From the NCBI GenBank assembly GCA_045656005.1, contig JAZOQG010000029.1:1-50824 (forward strand): a DNA stretch of 50,824 nt, written 5' to 3'. This stretch comes from JAZNQN01 sp045656005 (lineage in GTDB: Bacteria; Bacillota; Clostridia; UMGS1883; UMGS1540). Within the stretch, counting starts at the first letter, position 1. Every line of letters begins with the position of its first letter. The translations under genes were made by a program, and so were the position numbers. Positions 30,558 through 38,616 of the stretch are shown here, in pieces. The notes under the pieces were generated by a model. That model saw only the letters and a program-made list of their open reading frames with translations, was not told the DNA's origin and made no database searches.

Positions 30558-31028
30558 GTGGAAGAAAAAACAAATGTTATGAGGCTTTTAGACGGGAAAA
30601 AGCTTAAATACAAAAGCTATTTTTATGGTGACGGAAATGCTATAAGTGCCACGGAAGTTGCGGAGTATCTCGTTCAGGAGGAGAAAAAGGTTTTTAAAAC
30701 TTTGGTAACAGTTGGTAAAAGCGGAAAAAACTATGTGTTTGTAGTTCCCTCATGTAACGAGCTTGACCTTAAAAAAGCCGCAAAGGCGGTAGGTGAAAAA
30801 TCAATTTCAATGATTTTGTCAAAAGAGCTTTTGCCTCTTACAGGTTATATTCACGGCGGATGTTCCCCGATAGGCATGAAAAAGTTTTTTCAGACAACAA
30901 TCCATCATACGGCAAGGGATTTTGAAACAATATTTTTCAGCGGCGGAAAAATAGGTGCGCAGGTCGAGATGAGCGCAGAGGAACTTGGAAAAATCATTAA
31001 ATTTCAATTTGCAGATATTATAGTATAA
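30558..31028 (+). CDS. ybaK: YbaK-type aminoacyl-tRNA deacylase
   Basis: A 156-residue single-domain editing protein that hydrolyses Cys-tRNA(Pro) in trans. Diagnostic stretches are EEKKVFKTLV (with the catalytic Lys, ~46), the KSGKNYVFVVPSCNELDLKKAAKA region, GYIHGGCSPIGMKK (~91-104) and the C-terminal GKIGAQVEMSAEEL. It starts with GTG at 30558 after GGAGGA. It is the last gene before a strong terminator. Confidence 0.92.
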   Translation: MEEKTNVMRLLDGKKLKYKSYFYGDGNAISATEVAEYLVQEEKKVFKTLVTVGKSGKNYVFVVPSCNELDLKKAAKAVGEKSISMILSKELLPLTGYIHGGCSPIGMKKFFQTTIHHTARDFETIFFSGGKIGAQVEMSAEELGKIIKFQFADIIV

Positions 31029-31055
31029 AAAATTCGTTTTATAACGAATTTTTTT
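31027..31055 (+). terminator. Terminator after ybaK
   Basis: AAAAAATTCGTT/AACGAATTTTTT, 12 bp, with a 4-nt loop and a continued T run. Confidence 0.88.
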
Positions 31056-31102
31056 ATTTTTTCTTTAATATACTTTAACAAAAATGTATATTGGGGGATT
31101 AT

Positions 31103-32221
31103 ATGAAAAAAACAATTGCTTTTTTACTTGTTTTTACTTTGCTTACTGCAACTTGTTTTGCCGCACCTCAGATAAAGTGCAAATCAGCACTTTTAATGGA
31201 ACAGAGTACGGGGAAGGTTTTATTTGAGTATAACAGTCGGGAGAAACTTCCGCCTGCATCTGTTACAAAGGTTATGACAATGCTTCTTGCTATGGAAGCT
31301 ATTGACGGTGGAAACTTAAAATATGATGATATTGTCATTGCCAGCGAGAGGGCAAAGAGCATGGGCGGGTCGACAATTTTTCTTGATGCAGGAGAAGAAA
31401 TAAGTGTAAACGACCTATTAAAAGGAATTGCGGTTGCAAGCGGAAATGATGCGTGTGTTGCAATAGGTGAGCATATAGCGGGAAGTGAGAGCGACTTTGT
31501 AATGCTTATGAATAACAGAGCAAAAGAACTGGGAATGGAAGACACAACGTTTCATAATACCAACGGACTTCCTGCAGAAGGGCACGTTACATCCGCAAGA
31601 GATATTGCTCTTATGAGCAGAGAACTTTTAAAACATACGGATATTTTCAAATATACAACCATATGGACTGACAGTTTAAGAAATGGTGAGTTTGGTCTTG
31701 CAAACACAAATAAACTTATAAGGTTTTATAGCGGTGCAAACGGGCTTAAAACGGGTTCTACGGACGAAGCGGGTTTCTGTATAAGCGCAACTGCAAAAAG
31801 AGACGATATGCAGCTTATAGCGGTTGTAATGGGAAGCGAAACATCTTCCGACCGTTTTGAGTCTGCAAAGTCTATGCTTGATTTTGGATTTGCAAATTAT
31901 TGCATAGTAAAACCCGCTGAGGAAGTGAAACTTTCGGAAGGAGTTAAGGTTTTGAAGGGTGAGAGTGAGATTATAAAAATCGAGCTTGACAAGGGATTTG
32001 AAACAATGATTGAAAAGAAACAAAAAAAAGACATAAAGGGTGAAGTAAAGCTCCCTGAAAACGTTACTGCACCCGTGAAAAAAGGCGACAAAATAGGTGA
32101 AGTAGAATTTAAAACAGGCGACGAAATACTGGGTAAATGCAGTATCATCGCCGCCGAGGATGTTAATAAAAAAGGCTTTGCAAAACTTTATCTTGAAGTA
32201 CTTCGTGACTGGTTAAGATAA
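31103..32221 (+). CDS. D-alanyl-D-alanine carboxypeptidase (PBP5/DacF family)
   Basis: A 372-residue secreted or membrane-linked class C PBP that trims the terminal D-Ala of peptidoglycan. In order: a signal peptide (1-20, ending CFAA), the S11 domain with S-V-T-K in PPASVTKVMTM (~56), the SGND triad (~113), KTGST (~220), then a beta-rich C-terminal domain with EEVKLSEGVKVLKGE and a terminal helix (VNKKGFAKLYLEVLRDWL) that may be the membrane anchor. The ATG at 31103 follows GGGGGA. Dac paralogues in sporeformers act in vegetative growth or in cortex making; which one this is cannot be said. Confidence 0.9.
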   Translation: MKKTIAFLLVFTLLTATCFAAPQIKCKSALLMEQSTGKVLFEYNSREKLPPASVTKVMTMLLAMEAIDGGNLKYDDIVIASERAKSMGGSTIFLDAGEEISVNDLLKGIAVASGNDACVAIGEHIAGSESDFVMLMNNRAKELGMEDTTFHNTNGLPAEGHVTSARDIALMSRELLKHTDIFKYTTIWTDSLRNGEFGLANTNKLIRFYSGANGLKTGSTDEAGFCISATAKRDDMQLIAVVMGSETSSDRFESAKSMLDFGFANYCIVKPAEEVKLSEGVKVLKGESEIIKIELDKGFETMIEKKQKKDIKGEVKLPENVTAPVKKGDKIGEVEFKTGDEILGKCSIIAAEDVNKKGFAKLYLEVLRDWLR

Positions 32222-32737
32222 AATTTTAAAGGCTTCTTTATAAATTTTTTCAGGATTATCTTTAAAGTTTAGGCAGACTTTCATTGCAGCCTCTTTGCTG
32301 CCGCAGTTAATCTTAAGGTCAAAAAGCGGTGCACCGCCTTCGTTTATTGTAAGATGGGCGATGTGCTCCAAATCATTATGCTTGATATAAATTGCAGTCA
32401 CAAGCTTTCCGTTTTCAATGGAGAGCTTGTATTTTTTTATGCTTTCAAGTATTTTTTTGCGGACTGTGAGAGGAATAGAGGGGCAAAATCCTTCAACTGC
32501 TTCTCTGCCAATATCAGTAATGGCATATTTGTGGCTTTTTTCATCTTCATAAAGAGATAAAAGTCCGCCTTCAATCAACTCATCAAGATACTGTTGCATT
32601 GAAAAATAATCAACAAATTCATGGCTCATAAAAATATCTGTTACGATGCCATTGTCAACAGGGGCACGGTAACTGTCTATAATAAAAAGAATAATAGTTT
32701 TAATTTCTTCGGGTTTTTCAAAAACATATCCTGACAT
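32213..32737 (-). CDS. DUF4364-family protein
   Basis: A 174-residue soluble protein. The first ~75 residues look like a winged-helix domain (EIKTIILFIIDSYRAPVDNGIVTDIFMS...YLDELIEGGLLSL...YAITDIGREAV), followed by an alpha/beta part ending SKEAAMKVCLNFKDNP. This matches my recollection of DUF4364, common in Clostridia and unstudied. A role in gene regulation is suggested by the winged-helix-like half. The ATG at 32737 is preceded by AGGGAG; a longer frame upstream has no site. Its end overlaps the carboxypeptidase gene by 9 bp. Confidence 0.75.
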   Translation of the reverse strand: MSGYVFEKPEEIKTIILFIIDSYRAPVDNGIVTDIFMSHEFVDYFSMQQYLDELIEGGLLSLYEDEKSHKYAITDIGREAVEGFCPSIPLTVRKKILESIKKYKLSIENGKLVTAIYIKHNDLEHIAHLTINEGGAPLFDLKINCGSKEAAMKVCLNFKDNPEKIYKEAFKILS

Positions 32738-32815
32738 ATTAATCTCCCTAAAATATTGTTTTATATTATTGTACCATAAAAAACAAAAAAAATAAAGTGT
32801 TTTTTTCATCTTTCC

Positions 32816-32844
32816 TTGACAGTGATTTTCTAAAAGTATATAAT
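32816..32844 (+). promoter_or_regulatory. Consensus SigA promoter before the GNAT-uvrB-uvrA unit
   Basis: TTGACA (32816-32821), 17 bp, TATAAT (32839-32844). A second copy of AAAGTATATAAT follows at 32851-32862, just upstream of the ribosome-binding site. Confidence 0.85.
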
Positions 32845-32873
32845 GTAGAAAAAGTATATAATCGGAGTATTTT

Positions 32874-33386
32874 ATGAACAAATACATTTGCACTCTTGCA
32901 AATATTCGTCAGATTGAAAAAAGATGGGAAGAAAAAGAAAAAAGAGACCTTTCGGACAAAAGCATTGCCATTTGGAAACTAAATGCAATAAATGGGTTTA
33001 AAGCGGGAAAAAGGCTTTATTACTATGGTTTTCTGGGAGATGAAGTGATATGCGAAGCGGCGGCACTTCTAAAGGAGTGTGAGGTTCAAAACGGAGCGGG
33101 ACTTGCAGGGGATAAGACCGCTTATTTATCAGCTTTTAAAACGGAAGAAAATTATAGAGGAAAAGGATATTTTTCTGTTCTTTATAAATTTATGGAAGAA
33201 GACCTCAAAAAAAGAGGGTATGAAAAATTAACTCTCGGTGTGGAAGCCGAAGACGAAAAAAATCTTATGATTTATAAAAAATGGGGATATAATGAATTTA
33301 TAAAAACTGCATGTGAATACTATCCTTCCGAAAATGGAGAAGATACTGAGGAAATAGTTATAAATTACTATGCAAAGAGGATTTAA
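32874..33386 (+). CDS. GNAT-family acetyltransferase
   Basis: A 170-residue single-domain N-acetyltransferase. The acetyl-CoA loop is KTEENYRGKGYFSVLYKFMEEDL (R/Q-x-x-G-x-G/A form, ~83-105), followed by LGVEAEDEKNLMIYKKWGYNEF, the beta5-alpha4 region with the typical YKKWGY. The substrate is unknown. It is the first gene of the unit that includes uvrB, only 3 bp upstream of it, so it is transcribed with DNA-repair genes. The ATG has CGGAG at 8 nt. Confidence 0.83.
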   Translation: MNKYICTLANIRQIEKRWEEKEKRDLSDKSIAIWKLNAINGFKAGKRLYYYGFLGDEVICEAAALLKECEVQNGAGLAGDKTAYLSAFKTEENYRGKGYFSVLYKFMEEDLKKRGYEKLTLGVEAEDEKNLMIYKKWGYNEFIKTACEYYPSENGEDTEEIVINYYAKRI

Positions 33387-33389
33387 GAT

Positions 33390-35336
33390 ATGTTTGAGTT
33401 ATGTTCGGAATATAAGCCCGCGGGCGACCAGGAAAGTGCAATAGAGGCACTTTCGAAAGGGATTTTAAAAGGTGATAAGGAGCAAACACTTTTAGGTGTT
33501 ACAGGCTCGGGTAAAACATTTACAATAGCAAATACAATAGCAAAAGTAAATAAACCTACACTTGTTTTAGCGCATAACAAAACACTTGCGGCACAGCTTT
33601 GCAGTGAGTTTAAGGAATTTTTTCCAAACAATGCGGTTGAATATTTTGTATCTTATTATGATTATTATCAGCCTGAGGCATACATTCCTCAGACGGATAC
33701 TTATATAGAAAAAGATGCGCAGATTAATGACGAAATTGACAAACTTCGACATAGCGCAACCTCGGCACTTTTTGAAAGACGTGACGTTATTGTGGTGTCA
33801 AGTGTGTCTTGTATATACAGCCTTGGTGACCCAAAAGACTATGCAAAGCTAATTGTATCTCTTCGTGAAGGTATGGAAATAGACCGTGATGAGGTTATAA
33901 AAAAGCTCGTTGAAATTCAGTATGAGCGAAATGACATAAATTTTATAAGAGGAAAATTCAGGGTGCGTGGCGATGTGCTTGAAATTTTTCCGTCATCGCA
34001 GGATAAAAAGGCCCTGAGAGTTGAATTTTTTGGTGACGAGATTGAAAGAATAACTGAAATTGATACTTTAACGGGAGAAATACTTTGCGGGAGAAAGCAT
34101 GTGGCAATATATCCTGCATCTCACTACGTAACAACTGCGGAGAAGACCAAAAATGCCATAACACAAATAAGGGCAGAACTTGACGAGAGAGCAACATGGT
34201 TTGAAGAACACAACAAAATTTTGGAAATGCAAAGAATTATCAGCCGTACAAATTATGACCTTGAAATGCTTTCAGAAGTGGGTTTTTGTACGGGGATTGA
34301 AAACTACTCAAGATACTTAAATGAACGAAAGCCGGGAACTGCTCCATATACTCTTATGGATTATTTTCCTGATGACTATCTTCTTGTAATTGACGAAAGC
34401 CATGTAACCGTACCGCAGGTGAGAGCAATGTTTGCAGGTGACAGGGCAAGAAAAAACTCTTTAGTGGATTTTGGTTTCCGTCTGCCGTCAGCTTACGATA
34501 ACCGCCCATTAAACTTTGAGGAATTTCAGGAAAGGGTAAATCAGGTAATTTATGTAAGTGCAACACCATCTGATTATGAAAAAACAAGAAGTACACAAAT
34601 TGTTGAGCAGGTAATAAGACCTACAGGACTTGTGGACCCTGAAATTTTTGTTCGTCCCGTAAAAGGGCAGATTGATGATTTGTTGTCCGAAATTTATCAA
34701 AGGGCAGACAAAAAGGAAAGAGTTTTAGTTACAACGCTTACTAAAAAAATGGCAGAGGATTTAACTGAGTATCTCCGCGAAATGGGAGTGTCGGTAAAAT
34801 ATATGCATCACGATATTGACACAATGGAAAGAATGGAAATAATAAGGGATTTAAGGCTTGGCGTTTTTGATGTTTTGGTTGGTATAAATCTTCTTCGTGA
34901 AGGGCTTGACATTCCCGAAGTATCACTTGTAGCAATTCTTGATGCCGACAAGGAAGGGTTTTTGAGAAGTGAAACGTCTCTTGTTCAGACTATAGGAAGA
35001 GCGGCGAGAAATGCGAACGGCATTGTAATTATGTATGCCGATAGTATTACAGGTTCAATGGACAGAGCTATTAAAGAGACAGAGCGCAGAAGAAAACTTC
35101 AAAAGGAATATAATGAAAAGCATGGAATAATTCCGAAAACTATTAAAAAAGCAGTTCATGATGTTATTGAAACTATTTCTCACGAAGTTTCTGAAAGTGA
35201 AATGCGTGAAGGATTTAATAAGGACGAGCTTATCGCAAGGCTCGAGGAAGAAATGATAAAAGCCTCACGTGAGCTTAGGTTTGAAGATGCGGCAAAGCTT
35301 CGTGACAAGATTATACGTTTGAAATCAGAGGAATAA
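33390..35336 (+). CDS. uvrB: Excinuclease ABC subunit B
   Basis: A 648-residue damage-verification helicase-like subunit of nucleotide excision repair. Walker A GVTGSGKT (36-43), the beta-hairpin region YYDYYQPEAYIPQTDTYIEKD (~88-108), the DESHV Walker B (~339), the helicase motif V QTIGRAARN, and a C-terminal UVR domain IARLEEEMIKASRELRFEDAAKLRDKI (~612-638) that contacts UvrC. Full length. It runs into uvrA with a 3-bp gap, a standard uvrBA operon. Confidence 0.98.
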   Translation: MFELCSEYKPAGDQESAIEALSKGILKGDKEQTLLGVTGSGKTFTIANTIAKVNKPTLVLAHNKTLAAQLCSEFKEFFPNNAVEYFVSYYDYYQPEAYIPQTDTYIEKDAQINDEIDKLRHSATSALFERRDVIVVSSVSCIYSLGDPKDYAKLIVSLREGMEIDRDEVIKKLVEIQYERNDINFIRGKFRVRGDVLEIFPSSQDKKALRVEFFGDEIERITEIDTLTGEILCGRKHVAIYPASHYVTTAEKTKNAITQIRAELDERATWFEEHNKILEMQRIISRTNYDLEMLSEVGFCTGIENYSRYLNERKPGTAPYTLMDYFPDDYLLVIDESHVTVPQVRAMFAGDRARKNSLVDFGFRLPSAYDNRPLNFEEFQERVNQVIYVSATPSDYEKTRSTQIVEQVIRPTGLVDPEIFVRPVKGQIDDLLSEIYQRADKKERVLVTTLTKKMAEDLTEYLREMGVSVKYMHHDIDTMERMEIIRDLRLGVFDVLVGINLLREGLDIPEVSLVAILDADKEGFLRSETSLVQTIGRAARNANGIVIMYADSITGSMDRAIKETERRRKLQKEYNEKHGIIPKTIKKAVHDVIETISHEVSESEMREGFNKDELIARLEEEMIKASRELRFEDAAKLRDKIIRLKSEE

Positions 35337-35339
35337 ATT

Positions 35340-38168
35340 ATGAAAAACAAAATTGTTATAAAAGGGGCAAAAGAGAATAATTTAAAAGGAATAAGCCTTG
35401 AAATACCGAGAGACAAGCTAATAGTATTCACAGGGCTTTCGGGCAGCGGAAAAAGCTCTCTTGCTTTTGATACAATTTATGCAGAAGGCAGAAGAAGATA
35501 TGTTGAAAGTCTTTCGGCTTATGCAAGACAGTTTCTTGGACAGATGGAAAAGCCGAATGTTGAATATATTGAAGGCCTTTCTCCTGCAATTTCAATAGAC
35601 CAGAAAACCACAAGCCGAAATCCCCGTTCAACAGTTGGAACTGTTACGGAAATTTATGATTATTTAAGGCTTTTATATGCACGCATAGGTATAGCGCATT
35701 GCCCTAAATGCGGAAAAAAGATTGAAAAACAATCAGTTGACCAGATTATTGATAAAATACTGGAGTGCGGGGATGGAGTAAGACTTCAGATTCTTTCACC
35801 CGTTGTAACAGGTAAAAAGGGCGAGCATGTAAAAATATTTGAAAAAGCAAAGAAGGACGGCTTTGTAAGAGTTCGTGTAAACGGGGAAATGCGCCTTCTT
35901 GAAGAAGAAATAAAACTTGAAAAAAACAAAAAACATACGATTGAAATTGTTGTTGACAGAATAAAGGTAAAAGAAGGGATTTACAGGAGAGTTGCAGATT
36001 CTGTTGAAACTGCACTTCGCATTGGCAGTGGCATTATACATGTTATAATGGATGAAAAGGAAGAGACATTTTCGGAGCATTATTCATGCCATGAGTGCGG
36101 AATAAACCTGGAGGAGCTTTCTCCGAGAAGTTTTTCGTTTAATGCCCCTTTTGGTGCATGTCCTACCTGTGCGGGACTTGGCTCTCTTATGAAAATCAAT
36201 CCTGCGAGAGTATTAAGATTTCCTGAAAAATCAATCACAGAAGGAGCAATTCATGCAAGCGGATGGTTTGTAGGTGAAAAGCTCGATTCAATGGCAATGG
36301 CACAGTACCGCGGTCTTGCAAAACACTATGGTTTCAGCCTTGATACACCCCTTTGTGAACTTGATAAAAAGTTTATAGACATTCTGCTTTATGGCTCAGG
36401 AGACGAAAAAATAGAGTTTTCCTATGACAGAGAAAGCGGAGGCAGAAATTACAAAGCCGTGTTTGAGGGAATTATTCCAAATCTTCAAAGACGTCACCTG
36501 GAAACATCTTCAAACTGGATGCGTGCCGAGATTGAAAGCTACATGTCAAGCGACATGTGTCCTGATTGCGGAGGAAGAAGATTAAAACCTGAAATTCTCG
36601 CAGTTACAGTAGGGGGGATTAATATTGCCCAGATGACAGAAATGTCAATTTCAAAGCTCGTTGAATTTTTTGATGGTCTGCATCTTACTGAAACTGAGGA
36701 AATGATTGCATCTGAAATTTTAAAGGAAATCCGTGCAAGAATATCTTTTCTTAAAAATGTCGGTCTTGAGTATCTTACTCTGGCGAGAGCGGCAGGCACG
36801 CTTTCAGGCGGAGAGGCGCAGAGAATAAGGCTTGCAACACAGATAGGAAGCGGACTTGTAGGTGTTTTGTATATTCTTGACGAGCCAAGTATCGGTCTTC
36901 ATCAAAGGGACAATGGAAAGCTCATTAAAACACTTGAAAACCTTCGTGATTTGGGAAATACTTTAATTGTTGTTGAACATGATGAGGAAACAATTATGTC
37001 AGCAGACCACGTTGTGGATATCGGTCCCGGAGCAGGTGTGGGAGGCGGAGAGGTTGTTGTAAACGGAACAGTTTCCGACCTTATAAACTGCAAAGAAAGC
37101 ATAACAGGACAATATCTTTCAGGTGAGAAAAAAATCCCTGTTCCCGATGTCAGAAGAGAAGGAAACGGAGAATATCTTGAAATTATCGGTGCTGCTCAAA
37201 ACAACCTTAAAAATGTTGATGTAAAAATTCCGCTCGGGAAAATGGTTTGTATTACAGGTGTGTCAGGAAGCGGAAAAAGCTCACTCATAAACGAAGTTTT
37301 GTATAAAACTTTAGCAAGAGATTTAAACGGAGCAAAAACTCTGCCCGGTGAACACAAAAAAATCAGGGGACTCGAGCATCTTGACAAGGTTATTGCAATA
37401 AGCCAAAGTCCTATAGGAAGAACACCGCGTTCAAACCCTGCCACATACACAGGTGTATTTACTGATATAAGAGATATTTTTGCAACTTCAAACGAAGCGA
37501 AAATGAGAGGTTACACCGCAGGAAGATTCAGTTTCAATACAAAGGGCGGAAGATGTGAATCCTGCACGGGAGACGGTATTAAAAAAATAGAAATGCACTT
37601 TTTGCCTGATGTTTATGTTCCTTGTGAGGTTTGTAAAGGAAAAAGATACAACAAAGAAACTCTTGAGGTAACATATAAAGGCAAAAACATTCATGACGTT
37701 TTGGAAATGACAATTGATGAAGGACTAGAGTTTTTTGAAAACATTCCTAAAATCCGCAAGAAACTTCAAACGCTGTGCGATGTTGGTCTTGGTTATATAA
37801 AAATCGGACATTCGTCAACACTTTTGTCGGGCGGTGAAGCGCAGAGAGTAAAACTTGCAACCGAGCTTGCGAGAAAAAGCACGGGCAGAACAATTTATAT
37901 TCTTGATGAGCCTACAACAGGACTTCACACGGCAGATGTTCACAAATTATGTGAAGTTCTGGAAAGACTTATAGAAGGCGGAAACACAGTCATTGTTATT
38001 GAACACAACCTTGATATGATTAAAACCGCTGACTATATTATTGATTTGGGACCTGAAGGCGGAGACGCAGGAGGGGAGATTGTAGCATGCGGAACACCTG
38101 AGGAAGTTGCACAGTCAAAACACTCTTATACCGGAAAATATTTAAAAGAAATACTAAAAAAGAAATAA
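35340..38168 (+). CDS. uvrA: Excinuclease ABC subunit A
   Basis: A 942-residue tandem-ABC ATPase that finds bulky DNA lesions. Two P-loops, GLSGSGKS (~32) and GVSGSGKS (~640), two signature regions with LSGGEAQRI and LLSGGEAQRV, and zinc-binding Cys pairs CPKCGKK, CHECGIN with CPTCAG, CPDCGG, and CESCTGD with CEVCKG. Full length and intact. It shares the promoter at 32816-32844; there is no terminator between it and the HPr gene, but HPr has its own promoter. Confidence 0.98.
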   Translation: MKNKIVIKGAKENNLKGISLEIPRDKLIVFTGLSGSGKSSLAFDTIYAEGRRRYVESLSAYARQFLGQMEKPNVEYIEGLSPAISIDQKTTSRNPRSTVGTVTEIYDYLRLLYARIGIAHCPKCGKKIEKQSVDQIIDKILECGDGVRLQILSPVVTGKKGEHVKIFEKAKKDGFVRVRVNGEMRLLEEEIKLEKNKKHTIEIVVDRIKVKEGIYRRVADSVETALRIGSGIIHVIMDEKEETFSEHYSCHECGINLEELSPRSFSFNAPFGACPTCAGLGSLMKINPARVLRFPEKSITEGAIHASGWFVGEKLDSMAMAQYRGLAKHYGFSLDTPLCELDKKFIDILLYGSGDEKIEFSYDRESGGRNYKAVFEGIIPNLQRRHLETSSNWMRAEIESYMSSDMCPDCGGRRLKPEILAVTVGGINIAQMTEMSISKLVEFFDGLHLTETEEMIASEILKEIRARISFLKNVGLEYLTLARAAGTLSGGEAQRIRLATQIGSGLVGVLYILDEPSIGLHQRDNGKLIKTLENLRDLGNTLIVVEHDEETIMSADHVVDIGPGAGVGGGEVVVNGTVSDLINCKESITGQYLSGEKKIPVPDVRREGNGEYLEIIGAAQNNLKNVDVKIPLGKMVCITGVSGSGKSSLINEVLYKTLARDLNGAKTLPGEHKKIRGLEHLDKVIAISQSPIGRTPRSNPATYTGVFTDIRDIFATSNEAKMRGYTAGRFSFNTKGGRCESCTGDGIKKIEMHFLPDVYVPCEVCKGKRYNKETLEVTYKGKNIHDVLEMTIDEGLEFFENIPKIRKKLQTLCDVGLGYIKIGHSSTLLSGGEAQRVKLATELARKSTGRTIYILDEPTTGLHTADVHKLCEVLERLIEGGNTVIVIEHNLDMIKTADYIIDLGPEGGDAGGEIVACGTPEEVAQSKHSYTGKYLKEILKKK

Positions 38169-38193
38169 TTTTGAAATTTTTTGTAAAAAAACA

Positions 38194-38222
38194 TTGACTA
38201 ATCGCATTTTTTTTGATATGCT
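38194..38222 (+). promoter_or_regulatory. Promoter of the HPr gene
   Basis: TTGACT (38194-38199), 17 bp, TATGCT (38217-38222). Confidence 0.6.
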
Positions 38223-38264
38223 ATCTTGTAAGAAAATATTACTTGTGTGCGGAGGAGCGGTAAA

Positions 38265-38534
38265 ATGTTATCAAAAGACGTGACAGTTAAGAATCAAGTT
38301 GGACTGCATGCCAGACCTGCTACGTTTTTTATTCAGAAGGCAAATGAATATAAATCATCCATCTGGATTGAAAAGGAAGAAAGAAAGGTTAATGCTAAAA
38401 GCTTGCTTGGTGTCTTATCGCTTGGAATTACCAAAGGTACTGAAATTACAATTATAGCAGACGGAGCTGACGAAGAAGAGGCTGTAAGCGGTTTGGTTGA
38501 GCTTATTACATCAGAATTTGCAGAGCATATGTAA
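38265..38534 (+). CDS. HPr-family phosphocarrier protein
   Basis: An 89-residue protein of the sugar phosphotransferase system. The active-site histidine is present in NQVGLHARPA (His15 region), and so is the regulatory serine in NAKSLLGVLSLGI (Ser46 region), so it could serve both as phosphocarrier and as CcpA co-regulator after HprK phosphorylation. It has its own promoter and GGAGGAG site. Its position between uvrA and uvrC, away from any enzyme I gene in the window, is unusual, and it may be a second HPr or a Crh-like regulator that has kept the His. Confidence 0.9.
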   Translation: MLSKDVTVKNQVGLHARPATFFIQKANEYKSSIWIEKEERKVNAKSLLGVLSLGITKGTEITIIADGADEEEAVSGLVELITSEFAEHM

Positions 38535-38616
38535 GGCTTTGCTATGCTTTTAATATGTTTTTAATATGGGCGTGCTGTGCACGTCCGTTTGTTTTTATTT
38601 GTATGGGGGTGAATTT

